A stretch of 64,000 nt of DNA. Source: Phaseolus vulgaris (lineage: Eukaryota > Streptophyta > Magnoliopsida > Fabales > Fabaceae). Within the stretch, counting starts at the first letter, position 1. The number at the start of each line of letters is the position of its first letter. The stretch covers positions 4,064,118 to 4,128,117 of the forward strand of contig NC_023757.2 in NCBI RefSeq assembly GCF_000499845.2, read 5' to 3'. The translations under genes were made by a program, and so were the position numbers. The notes under the pieces are model-generated. The model saw only the letters and a program-made list of their open reading frames with translations. It was not told the origin of the DNA and searched no databases. This document shows, one piece after another, positions 36,686 to 47,454 of this stretch.

Positions 36686-39240
36686 TCATGTACATGGGAG
36701 AGTGATTGTGGTCAAAGAGGATAAGCCTATGGCTCATCTGGATGTTTTCAAGAAGTTGCATCTTGCTTGGAAATCCTTAGGTTCTTGGAAGGATATAACT
36801 CTAGGTAAAAGTTTTTATGAGTTTTATTTTTTCCTTTCTTCAGATATGAGATGTGTTTTTAAATTTGGTTCTTGAAACATGTTTTTTGGGGTTCTTTGAG
36901 TTTTTGCTTAGACCAATGACTTTGTTCTAGTCACTATGAAACTTACCAAAACTCAATGTTGAATGTGTATGTATACATGGTCTACCTTTGGAGTATTGAC
37001 ACCCAAGGGCTATTTTCTCCACTACAAGAGGAGTTGATACCTCTCTTTTGCTTGATGATTGCAATATGAACAAGAAGTGTGTTCTTTTCTTGTGATCTTA
37101 TTGATATTGATATGCTTTCAGAATTGTCTAACCAAATATTGATGAAGATCTCTAGTTTTGCTTTTGTTGTTGATATTGAATATGAAAACTTACCTCCTTT
37201 CTACTTTTCTTGCAAGATGATTGGGCACAATAGCAATAATTGCAAAAGATACAAGGTTGAAGATAACAATTTGTTAGTCTAGAGAAAGAAGTGAATATTG
37301 TTAAATAGATGTATATTCCTAAGATAAAGAAGGACAATGTTTCAGATTTTCTTGATACTAATTTTGGTGCTTTTGTGAAGGTTACTGTTATAATTGTGGG
37401 CTCCATTGTTGTTGCTGACAGATCTTTTAATTAATTGGTTGATATGCCAACTTTAGAACCTATTCTTAGTTTGGCAAAGGAAGATTTGATCATTCTAGTT
37501 TTTAATATGAGTAAAATTAATTTTAAATCAAATTTAAATAAGTCTAGAGGGGAAGGCTCATGATGATAAAGATTAGGTTTTTGCAAAACTAAGACAAATG
37601 GTGAATTAACCTATTTTAGCTTTGAATAATAGTTTTAATAACTTATCTAATGGTGATTCAAACATGCCTACTTATCCTAAAGATAATTCCAAGTTTGATG
37701 TTGTTGTCAAGGGTTCTACAGTGACCAAAACTTCCACAAGCTTGTGAAAGAGGCTAAATTGGTTTCCAAATTCTAGGATGACAGGGTGCTAAAGGAGGAT
37801 GAATCTTTAAGTGAATTGGATGAGATTGAAAGTGATGTTTATTTCTCAACCTATCAACTATTTTACTAGTACTCATGCTACTTTATTTCAAAATGTCAAA
37901 TTCTACACTACTAATGATAGAAATAATTTTGGGCCTAGCTTGTGGTGTTTGGCCAGGTATGATGTGTTTATCAATATTATTTAGTCTTCTTTGTAATATG
38001 TTTTTATCATAGTTTCTTTTCACAAACAAACCTTGAATATTGTTGGCATCAATGACTCTACTTTATATATGGTTAGAAGGTTCTACTAGACTGATATATC
38101 CAATTTGCAGCAAGCACCTTTGTATCTTTTTGGGGTCTTAATGTTTTGTTTTCTATTGAAGAAACCAAGAAAGGGGGTGTACGCCTAATAACTTGTCCTG
38201 TTCTGAATTTCATGAATGGATCAATTCCAATGAACTTATTGATATTCCTTTATTGGTTCATTTTTTACTCAAAGCAATTGTATACATGGTAGTCAATGAA
38301 TTGAGAGAAAGCTTGATAGAGCTCTTTGTAATTTTCCTTATCTTGATCAATTGTTTAACCGCATATGCAAAGTCATGTCTAGGAACTATTATGATCACCA
38401 TTGTTGATTTCCCTCTCTCATAATGAGGTCTCTCATAGACCTTCTTTTTTTAGGTTCTTTAAAATATGTTGAATGTAAGACTGTGATGCAAAAGTCCTAG
38501 AAGAGGAGGTTTTTGGTTGCCCTATGTTGGTTCTTCAAAAAAAAAAAGCTTTAGCGTTTTGAAATATGTTCTTAAAAATTGGAATATAAATGTGTTTGGG
38601 AATGAGTATACTACTATGGTTGAAAAACAACACATTTTGGATTCCGTATAGTAGTAGATAACGGTTTCTTCTTTGGAGAAAATTGACTCTCTTCTCAAAA
38701 AAGAAAAGGAAAAGGAAACTATTGATAATCTCAAAATGACTTTTGATATCCAAGCTCTATTTTGGAAGGAGAAAAGTAGAATGAACTAATTTGTGAACAG
38801 TGATAAAAATACATAGTTCTTCTATGTTATAGTTAAAAAAAAACATATTATTGATAATTTTGTTCACAGACTGGTTGAAAAGGATTTGGTTTTGTAAGGA
38901 TTTTTACATTGCTGATAATGATCCTGACTCCTTTGCTAATATGAATTATCTTATTACTTTTTGCATTTCTCATTTCACTACTCGTGATAATTGTCCTTCT
39001 AATGATGAAATTAGGAAAGTTGTTTTTGACCTAAACGCTAATAGTGCTCCGGGGCCGGATGATTTTGGTGTTTCTTCTACCATGTTTATTGGGATATCAT
39101 TGGTTCTGATGTTTGTAATGATGTCAAACAATACTTTTTACAAACCTTTTTTTCTCATGTTTTATGTAGGTGATGCTTTTGTCTTTTGCAGTGCCAATAG
39201 AAGCACAACTCAAGTCATTTCCCAACGAATCCAATAGTAA
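36686..39240 (+). pseudogene. LINE relic: ORF1 (DUF4283/zinc knuckle) and ORF2 start with internal deletion
   Basis: ORF1 pieces: HLDVFKKLHLAWKSLGSW and LGKSFYEFYF (36730-36840, DUF4283-like), then IEYENLPPFYFSCKMIGHNS (37180-37230, a CCHC knuckle whose first Cys appears as Tyr). ORF2 pieces: endonuclease-end words KLDRALCNF (about 38310), VLKNWNINVFGNEYTTMVEK (about 38570), ALFWKEKSRMN (about 38755), then the RT entry region with NSAPGPDDFGV (about 39040) and a shifted SDVCNDVKQYF. Directly after that GDAFVFCS (about 39170) resembles the RT catalytic-loop region, so roughly 100 residues seem deleted. The rest of RT and RNase H is missing. Dead, with many stops. Confidence 0.75.
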
Positions 39241-40321
39241 ATTTATTCAATCAATGTTTTAAACATATATGCAAGTAAAAGGCTAAAAATAAAAATAAAG
39301 ATAAAATGGGGTAGAGATTGCTAGTAGAAAATTAAGAGAGACGATTATAAAACAGTAAAGAAAGCATGCTGACTCTCAAGTTCATTCAACAGTCAATTCT
39401 TCACTGATTATCTTAAGATTGTCACTCTTTCAATTCTAACTCTGATGTCAAACTTAATCAAACAATTGTCAATCAAATTCAACAGAATCTTACACAAAAC
39501 AAGCATATACTAACGTATTCAATATCTCACTCATCTTCAAGCATTTAGTCATGATATGTTTATCTTTTACCCCTTTAACTAAGCGAATAAGAGATTGATT
39601 AGAACTAAGAAAACTAACCAAGGACTCTAATTAATGAAAATAATCAAATTCTCAACAAGCGTTCAGAAATAATTTCTTAACAAAAACCAAAATTCAAAAA
39701 GATAAGATCTTTTGATACAGACTGCTACAGAGATTTTAAGAATAAAACTTTATTGAACAGAAACCTCATAATTCATTAGGTAACAAGAAAACCAATCCAA
39801 AGGAGTTTAGCATTCCATGTGGAGACAAAACGAAAGAATTACAAAGAAGAAAATAAGAAAACTATAATGTTTTATTTTTCAAACATGTTCCATTATGAAG
39901 CATGATGATTTCTTCTTGAAGCTTGTATCTTTTTGTAAGTTTTTCTGCTCCAAGAATTTCAGAAATATATTTTGTCTCAGATATTGTTCACTGTTTCCCA
40001 TATCACAGTTTCTCATATATTCCAGAATTCTCAAAATTTATTTTAAGTTTAATCGTGATTTTGTTTCTTCGTATCTTTGCAGATGATTTGCTTCCAATTC
40101 TGTTTCTTAGATATTGCAGATTTTATTCGTTAATCATAAATCTTCGCTTGATTAGGCTCACCCATAACATTAGACACTTACTTAAAACTGTCCATCAAAC
40201 ATTTTTATTAAACTATTTACACTATGAAATATTTAATCGTTTACTGCAACTAAAAACACATAATTAGCAGAAATAACAATTAAGATTAAAATAAACATAC
40301 TTAGATGAATAGGATTAAAGC
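39241..40321. other. AT-rich intergenic DNA left of the plus-strand Copia element
   Basis: No gene is supported. Open frames at 39895-40267 are low-complexity. The last bases AAAGC (40317-40321) form the left half of the element's probable target duplication. Confidence 0.5.
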
Positions 40322-40856
40322 TGTTGTAAAACGAAGTAGATATTGCAAAATATCTTAAAAACAATTGTGAACCCACGTGCCTAGAGTTGCGGAAGATTTT
40401 GGAGGAAGTTGATTGAAGATGTCAAATGCTGTTATGAGTGCAACAAGAAAATAAATTAGGTGCAACAGCAAATTGAAATCAGCTATGGAGATGGAAAATA
40501 TCTTTGCTTCCTATCCCTATATAAAGAGGGGTTCCATCCTCTCCAAATGCACATCTTTCTCATTCACTCTCTTCATCTTCTTCACCCACCGTGAAGCTTC
40601 TTTTCTTCTCTCTTTTTCCACTTTCTCTCTCCTCACTTACTTTATTATATTTTTAAGTTTTATATTGGGTTCCATTGGGTATTACTCTTTTAAAGAGTAA
40701 CTTGCTAGTTCTGATCCTCGGAAATATCCGGGAAGTTCCTGTTGTATCCTGGGGGACTTACGCAATACACCGCGGATAAGTCCTTACGGACAGTGATTAC
40801 TCACGCCTCGGGAAATCTTTTATTTTGTGTTCGTTTTAAAGCCAAATACTTCAAAA
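40322..40856 (+). repeat. 5' LTR of the plus-strand Copia element
   Basis: Starts TGTTGTAAAACG. A G-box CACGTG is at 40374-40379 and a TATATAAA box at 40518-40525. A CT-rich stretch (40550-40640) is likely just downstream of the start site. Confidence 0.92.
40518..40525 (+). promoter_or_regulatory. TATA box of the 5' LTR
   Basis: TATATAAA followed by AGAGGGG, about 196 bp into the LTR. The same box is at 45567-45574 in the 3' LTR. Confidence 0.65.
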
Positions 40857-40869
40857 ATTGTAAGGACTT

Positions 40870-43800
40870 ATGGCTGAAAATCCGAACAACAACGACAACA
40901 CTGCTCCGGAAACATCAAATGTTGTTTCCGCAACGCAAACCATTTTTGCGAAACCTTTTCCGGACGTCTCCAAAATTGAAGTCTTCACCGGTCAGAACTT
41001 CCGACGTTGGCAAGAACGCGTGTCCACCCTATTGGACATGTACGGAGTTGCTCATGCACTTACAACTGCCAAACCCGACTCAACCACGGCTGCGAAACAA
41101 GTTGACGACTGGATCCATGCGAATAAGGTATGCCGTCACACTTTACTCAGTGTGTTATCTAACGATCTGTTCGATGTTTATGCTTCTTATAAGAATGCGA
41201 AAGATATTTGGGATTCTCTTATCCTCAAATATACTGCCGAAGACATCGTCAGACAAAGGTTCGTAATTGCAAAATACTACCGTTGGGAGATGATCGAAGG
41301 CAAAGACATCAAAATCCAAATAAACGAATATCACAAGCTGATTGAAGATATCAAAACTAAAAGCATAAAATTGCCAGATGAATTCGTGTCCGAACTCTTG
41401 ATCGAAAAGCTTCCGCAGTCTTGGACGGATTACAAACAACAACTGAAGCACAGACAGAAACAGATGTCTCTATCAGATTTGATCACCCACATCATCATTG
41501 AAGACACAAACAGGAAGGAGTGCGCTGCTGCAAAGGCCAAAGCTTTGTCTGCCAAAGCAAACGTGATAGAAGACAAACCAGCTCCAAAAAGGTACGAGAA
41601 AAAATTTGATCACAAAAAGAAACCTAATAACAAATTCTCTCGTCCTAGTGGAACTAACTCCACTTTCAAGAAAAAAGGTAATTGCTTTGTCTGTGGAAAG
41701 CCAGGCCATCATGCACCTCAGTGCAGACATAGGGCTAAAAACGACTATCCTCCTAAGGCAAATCTAGCCGAAGGGGAAGATACTATTGTGGCAGTCGTTT
41801 CACAAGTAAACCTTGTGACAAATGTGAGCAAATGGGTGGTAGACTCTGGGGCTACCAGACACATCTGTGCAAACAGAAATGTGTTCACCTCCTACACAAG
41901 TGTGGGGGATGGAGAAGAACAAGTATATCTCGGTGACTCCAGGACAACTCCTGTCCTAGGAAAAGGAAAAGTTCTTCTGAAGCTCACATCTGGTAAAACT
42001 CTAGCTTTGAATGATGTGCTACATGTGCCATCAATTAGAGTTAATTTGGTCTCTGTGGCATTACTAAGCAAAGTTGGGGTTAAAGTGTCATTTGAATCTG
42101 ACAAGATTGTTATGACAAAAAACAATGTTTTTGTGGGAAAGGGATATTGTGATCAAGGCCTTTTTGTATTAAACATTTCTGAAATTATGAATGAATCTAA
42201 ATCTTCTGCTTATATAGTTGACTCGTATGATATATGGCATGCTAGATTAGGACATGTGAATTCTTCGTATGTTATAAAATTGCAACGACTAGGATTAATC
42301 AACATGCATGACAAACAAAGTAGTAAATGTGATGTATGCGTAGAATCTAAAATAACGAAGAAAACATGTCACTCTGGAGAACGTCAAACTGAAATTCTTG
42401 GTTTAATTCATACCGACCTTGCTGATTTAAAACAAACCATGTCTAGAGGTGGTAAAAATTATTTTGTAACCTTTATAGATGATTTTTCTAGATACACCAA
42501 AGTGTATTTAATTAAACATAAGGATGAAGCCTTTGATATGTTTTTAACTTATAAAGCGGAAGTAGAAAATCAACTTAATAAGAAAATTAAGAGAATTAGA
42601 TCAGATAGAGGTGGTGAATATGTTTTATTTAATGACTATTGTGTAAAAGAAGGTATTATTCATGAAGTAACCCCACCATATTCACCTGAGTCTAATGGAG
42701 TAGCTGAAAGGAAAAATAGGACTCTTAAAGAAATGATGAATGCCATGCTTATTAGTTCTAATGCTCCTGATAATTTATGGGGTGAATCTCTGCTTACTGC
42801 GTGTTTTTTACAAAATAGGATACCACATAGGAAAACTGGTAAAACACCCTATGAGTTGTGGAAAGGTTATCAACCTAATTTGAAATACCTAAGAGTGTGG
42901 GGGAGTTTGGCTAAAGTGATGTTACCTGATCCTAAGAAAAGGAAAATAGGCTCTAAAACATCTGATTGTATGTTCTTAGGATATGCAGAACATAGTGCTG
43001 CCTATAGGTTTCTAGTTCTTAATAGTGACATAATTGAACGCAACACTATAGTAGAGACAAAAAACGCTGAGTTCTTTGAACACATCTTTCCGCTAAAGAG
43101 TAGTGGTACATCTAAACAACCTATAGATAGTGTTAGTGATACCTTGAGTGAGGATGTTAGAAGAAGTAAAAGACAGAGAAAGGAAACATCTTTTGGAAAT
43201 GACTTTTATACTTATCTAGTTGAGAATGATCCAATAAGTTTTGTAGAAGCTACTAGTGCTCCTGATGCTAAACATTGGGATAAGGCCATTAAAACAGAGC
43301 TTGAATCAATTAAGAAAAATAATACGTGGACCTTAGTAGATCTGCCTAAAGGAGCAAAACCCATTGGTTGTAAGTGGATCTTTAAGAAGAAGTATCATCC
43401 TGATGGATCCATAGAGAAATATAAGGCAAGATTAGTTGCTAAAGGGTTTACTCAAAAACATAACATAGATTACTTTGATACTTTTGCACCTGTTACTAGG
43501 ATTTCCTTTATTCGTGTATTGCTAGCCTTAGCATCTATCCATAAATTAGTAATTCACCAAATGGATGTTAAAACAGCTTTTCTGAATGGTGAATTAGAAG
43601 AGGAAATTTATATGACTCAACCTGAAGGTTGTGTAGTCCTAGGTCAAAAGGAAAAAGTATGCAAACTTTTAAAATCTTTGTATGGTTTGAAACAAGCACC
43701 AAAACAATGGCATGAAAAACTTGATAATGTTTTACTTTGTGAAGGTTTTTCTACCAATGATGCTGATAAATGTGTGTATTCTAGATCTGAGAATGGTGAA

Positions 43801-43977
43801 TATGTCATTATATGTTTGTATGTGGATGACATGCTAATTTTTGGTACATGCAATGATATAGTTTTTAAAACAAAATTGTTTCTTGGATCTAAGTTTGAGA
43901 TGAAAGACATGGGTGAAGCAAGTGTGATTCTAGGAGTTAAAATCATAAGGAAGGGAGATAGTATATTACTATCCTAA
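40870..43977 (+). pseudogene. Copia gag-pol polyprotein, main open part (1035 codons)
   Basis: The frame opens at ATG 40870. Residues about 1-265 are the gag region (UBN2/DUF4219 type). A CCHC knuckle C272-C275-H280-C285 follows. The aspartic protease motif VVDSGATRH has its catalytic Asp at 325. A pre-integrase motif WHARLGH is near 457. The integrase core has Asp516, Asp579 and Glu613. The RT spans about 830-1035, with KWIFKKKYHPDGS, DVKTAFLNG, SLYGLKQAP and YVDD at 984-987. The encoded proteins would form particles, copy RNA into DNA and integrate it. The frame ends at a TAA (43975-43977) where relatives continue, so this is a nonsense mutation, not the natural end. The gag third has more C/G-ending codons and CpG than the pol part. 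All catalytic residues that I checked are present. Confidence 0.93.
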
Positions 43978-44776
43978 GAAAAATACACTGAGAAACTTCT
44001 AAAGAAGTTTGGTTACTATGACTTTAAGTCAGTGAGTACCCCTTATGATGCTAACTCTAAATTAAAGAAGAACAGAGTATGCCCAGATAATTGGGAGCTT
44101 ATTGCATTTAATGAGCTTTTCTAGACCAGATATTGCTTATGCAGTAGGTAGATTGAGTAGATACACTCAATGTCCTAGTCAGGATCATTGGGAAGCACTT
44201 GCGAGACTCATGAAATACTTGAGAGGTACAATGGATTATGCCATTGAATATAGTGGATTTCCCGCTGTGCTAGAAGGGTACAGTGATGCTAACTGGATCT
44301 CTGATTCAGATGAGACAAAATCCACTAGTGGTTATGTATTTACACTTGGGGGTGGTGCAGTTACATGGAGATCAGCCAGACAAACTATTATCGCAAGATC
44401 AACAATGGAATCTGAGTTTGTTGCTCTAGAAATGGCTGGTAGTGAAGCTGAGTGGTTGAAAAACTTCTTAGCAAACATTCCTTTAGGAATGAAACCAACC
44501 CCATCTGTATCAATGCATTGTGATTGCCAATCGGCAATAGCTATAGCTAAAAATAAAAGCTATAATGGAAAGAATAGACATATACAATTGAGACACAATT
44601 TGGTGAAACAGCTGTTAAAGAGTGGAACGATTTCTATTGACTATGTCAAGTCAGAACGGAATCTGGCAGATCCTCTGACAAAACCCCTAGGGAGAAAAAT
44701 GATTTTAGAAACATCAAGGGGAATGAGACTTAAGCCACTTGCAAACAAACAAGTGATGGAAACCCAACCTTTGTGA
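43978..44776 (+). pseudogene. Copia pol 3' end (RT thumb to RNase H), after stop and frameshift
   Basis: After the stop the original frame continues (EKYTEKLLKKFGYYDFKSV, 43978-44060). At about 44062-44090 it shifts by one base into the frame carrying [20 protein letters not shown] and the RNase H domain: [51 protein letters not shown]. It ends TAG/TGA-type at 44774-44776. The local sequence lacks residues that usually sit before the shift, so a small deletion is likely. RNase H removes the RNA template during reverse transcription. Confidence 0.88.
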
Positions 44777-45370
44777 TTGGAGATCCCATGAATAAGGTTC
44801 GTATGGGTAAAAACAAGTCACTTATTAGTTCTGCTAGCACTAATATTGATTTTAAATCAATTTTGTCCATTCCTATGGTGTGTGTGAAAGTGCTAGATAC
44901 TGCATTATCGAGAGGATAAACTTTGTGGTTAAAATTCAGAGGTAAAAGAGTTTTAACGATTTACAAAGTTTTAATGATTTTCATATCCCTTATGGGTGGT
45001 GTATAATTTGCAGTATACACTTGATGAAATCACCTATATGAGTGTCAAGTGGGGCCGCTTGCATGAGATCTTGGCAAGATCTCTATAGCACTCATGAATA
45101 CCGGGCACGCGCATGGCCTAGTAGCGCAACACAGCGATAACAGCAAGTAATGTGGGGGTGTATTGTGATTTATAAACCTCTAACACATACTAAGTGTCTT
45201 GGTTCATATAGCTTGCTATACCAACTACACTATGTGTTACGTTCATCAATCTAAGACTGGTTCATATAGCTTGCTATACCAGATCTGATGCATTACATCT
45301 TAGATGAACCCAAAATTTATTTATTTATTTTTTTTCTCTTTATCTTTATCCTTTGCAATATGTGGGGGAT
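44777..45370 (+). other. Copia 3' untranslated region with repeated hairpins and polypurine tract
   Basis: GGTTCATATAGCTTGCTATA-CCA occurs at 45201-45223 and 45259-45281. Each contains TATAGC-TT-GCTATA, a perfect stem. Around the second copy, GTTCATCAATCTAAGA (45241) can pair with TCTTAGATGAAC (about 45299). The polypurine tract TGTGGGGGAT ends at 45370, directly before the 3' LTR. The hairpins could serve RNA packaging, processing or transcript ending. This role is inferred only from structure. Confidence 0.7.
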
Positions 45371-45905
45371 TGTTGTAAAACGAAGTAGATATTGCAAAAT
45401 ATCTTAAAAACAATTGTGAACCCACGTGCCTAGAGTTGCGGAAGATTTTGGAGGAAGTTGATTGAAGATGTCAAATGCTGTTATGAGTGCAACAAGAAAA
45501 TAAATTAGGTGCAACAGCAAATTGAAATCAGCTATGGAGATGGAAAATATCTTTGCTTCCTATCCCTATATAAAGAGGGGTTCCATCCTCTCCAAATGCA
45601 CATCTCTCTCATTCACTCTCTTCATCTTCTTCACCCACCGTGAAACTTCTTTTCTTCTCTCTTTTTCCACTTTCTCTCTCCTCACTTACTTTATTATATT
45701 TTTAAGTTTTATATTGGGTTCCATTGGGTATTACTCTTTTAAAGAGTAACTTGCTAGTTCTGATCCTCGGAAATATCCGAGAAGTTCCTGTTGTATCCTA
45801 GGGGACTTACGCAGTACACCGCGGATAAATCCTTACGGATAGTGATTACTCACGCCTCGAGAAACCTTTTATTTTGTGTTCGTTTTAAAGCCAAATACTT
45901 CAACA
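45371..45905 (+). repeat. 3' LTR of the plus-strand Copia element
   Basis: Same length as the left LTR, ending TTCAACA. Differences from the left copy are concentrated in the last 150 bp (U5 side) and are almost all C/T or G/A changes. Confidence 0.92.
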
Positions 45906-47252
45906 AAAACTGTATAGTACAATCAAAACTATGTTCTATCATCAACCTAATTACCTAATTGAGATGTTAAGATTAACCCTCATATCTAAGATAAATTTTT
46001 TTAATAAAAAAAAATATCTTTACCGAATATGAGGAACCGTGAATATTGAATTCACGTGTTGCTAGTCCCATCGCCCGGTTTCCATTATTCTGGGACAGAT
46101 CATTTCCACTCGAAGAAGGAATGTCCTTCCAAACATTTCCATGTTATCTACTTTTTCTCTTTTTCTCTCTTCATTCTTCTCCTTTATCTCATTATCTCTT
46201 CACAAAAATATTGCTTTAACTATTCTCTCAATTTATTAATTCCAACAACTTGTGTTCTTTTAGTTTTCTTTTTCGTATATATTTGACTTCGTCAGCACTA
46301 ATATACTAAAGAAAATAGAAAAAAACAGAGGTTGATGATGCATCAAATGATGTTACAATGCATATAGTGATTTCATGCTAAAATATTATCATGCATAAAT
46401 GATTTTATGCTAAAATATTATCATTCATGTCCTTTAATATTTTTTTTTAACACGCACAAAGATAGATTTTATAGACTTATTCTAACTTCAATTATTTATG
46501 TATAAATAAATTTATAATTGTATATTGGAAATGATAAATTAATTAGTAGAAAATTGAGGTTTTTCTTTGTAGGTTCAAAATAGTGATGCACATGAAAAAT
46601 AGTATTATTAGATACAAAAATAACCAGATATCAGTGTTTGATGAATTACATTTGCCCCCTGCTACATATATGCTTATTTGGATTGATTTCACAACAAAGA
46701 ATTTTTTTTTTTATATAGTTTTGCTGTTATTTATCAATAAATTACTGTGCATTTTAGCTGTATTGGGTTATATAATAATTACACCAAAAAACATATTAAC
46801 AATAAGTTATGATTAAATTGTGATATTAAACTATTTAATACCTAATTATTAATATTTTCAAAATATATCATACAAAAGCAACCATTATTACCATCACAAA
46901 AAATTAAAAAAATCATGGTGCTCGAAATTTCATTAGCCAATTGTATTCGTCAATATCATGACCAAAGTCGCATAACAAGAATCATGTTCGTTTGATTTCA
47001 AAGTAAGGAGGGCTTAGCGTAATTTATAAGGGATTATAAGATCGAAACTTTTTCAAAATTACGTCAAAATACTAAATTTTAAAAACCAAAGAAATTTACT
47101 TTAACAAATTATTTTATTATAAGGAAATAGTTTAAAATCATGTATATGAAATTAGAGATAGCAAATAAAGTTATCTATAAGTATTGTGTGAATTTGTGAT
47201 CATTTTGATTGAGGAAAATTCTCACATTCACTTGGTAGGAGTATTAGTAATA
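45906..47252. other. AT-rich intergenic DNA
   Basis: Begins with AAAAC, the right half of the probable target duplication. A small GC-richer patch at 46030-46150 contains CACGTG at about 46052 and CATCGCCCGG. No gene is recognised. Confidence 0.5.
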
Positions 47253-47307
47253 GGGGTGGGCATGTCCAATCTAAATCCAAATCCAAATAAATGGATTAAA
47301 ATTCATA

Positions 47308-47363
47308 TCCACTTTAACTAAACCAAATATATTTGGATTTATTTTAAATCCATTTAAAGTGGA
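47308..47363. repeat. Palindromic segment in the left arm
   Basis: TCCACTTTAA (47308-47317) and TTAAAGTGGA (47354-47363) are perfect complements. The inner CAAATATATTTG is also palindromic, so this arm can fold by itself. Confidence 0.7.
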
Positions 47364-47454
47364 TTGAATCTAGATTAAATCCACTTTGTTAAATTCATTT
47401 TGTCAATTACATTAAATCTATTTTGATATGGACATACACTAACTTGGCTCGAAC

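Larger units (their letters stand above)
40322..45905 (+). mobile_element. Young, near-complete Ty1/Copia LTR retrotransposon
   Basis: 5584 bp with two 535-bp LTRs (40322-40856 and 45371-45905) that differ at 10 positions by my count (98.1% identical; nine transitions, one transversion). LTRs start TGTTG and end CAACA (CAAAA in the left copy). The 5-bp flanks AAAGC and AAAAC match at four of five. A polypurine tract TGTGGGGGAT precedes the right LTR. The order gag, protease, integrase, RT, RNase H is Copia-type. The coding region is broken by one stop and one frameshift. Unusually, no TGGTATCAGAGC-type primer-binding site is visible, and the gag ATG lies only 13 bp after the left LTR. Confidence 0.92.

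Noticed and set aside
40473..40700. 75-codon frame present in both LTRs of the young Copia element.
   Set aside because: Lies over the LTR TATA box and CT-rich leader. It is repeated only because the LTR is.
41155..43946. Minus-strand frames inside the young Copia coding region.
   Set aside because: Shadows of the plus-strand polyprotein.
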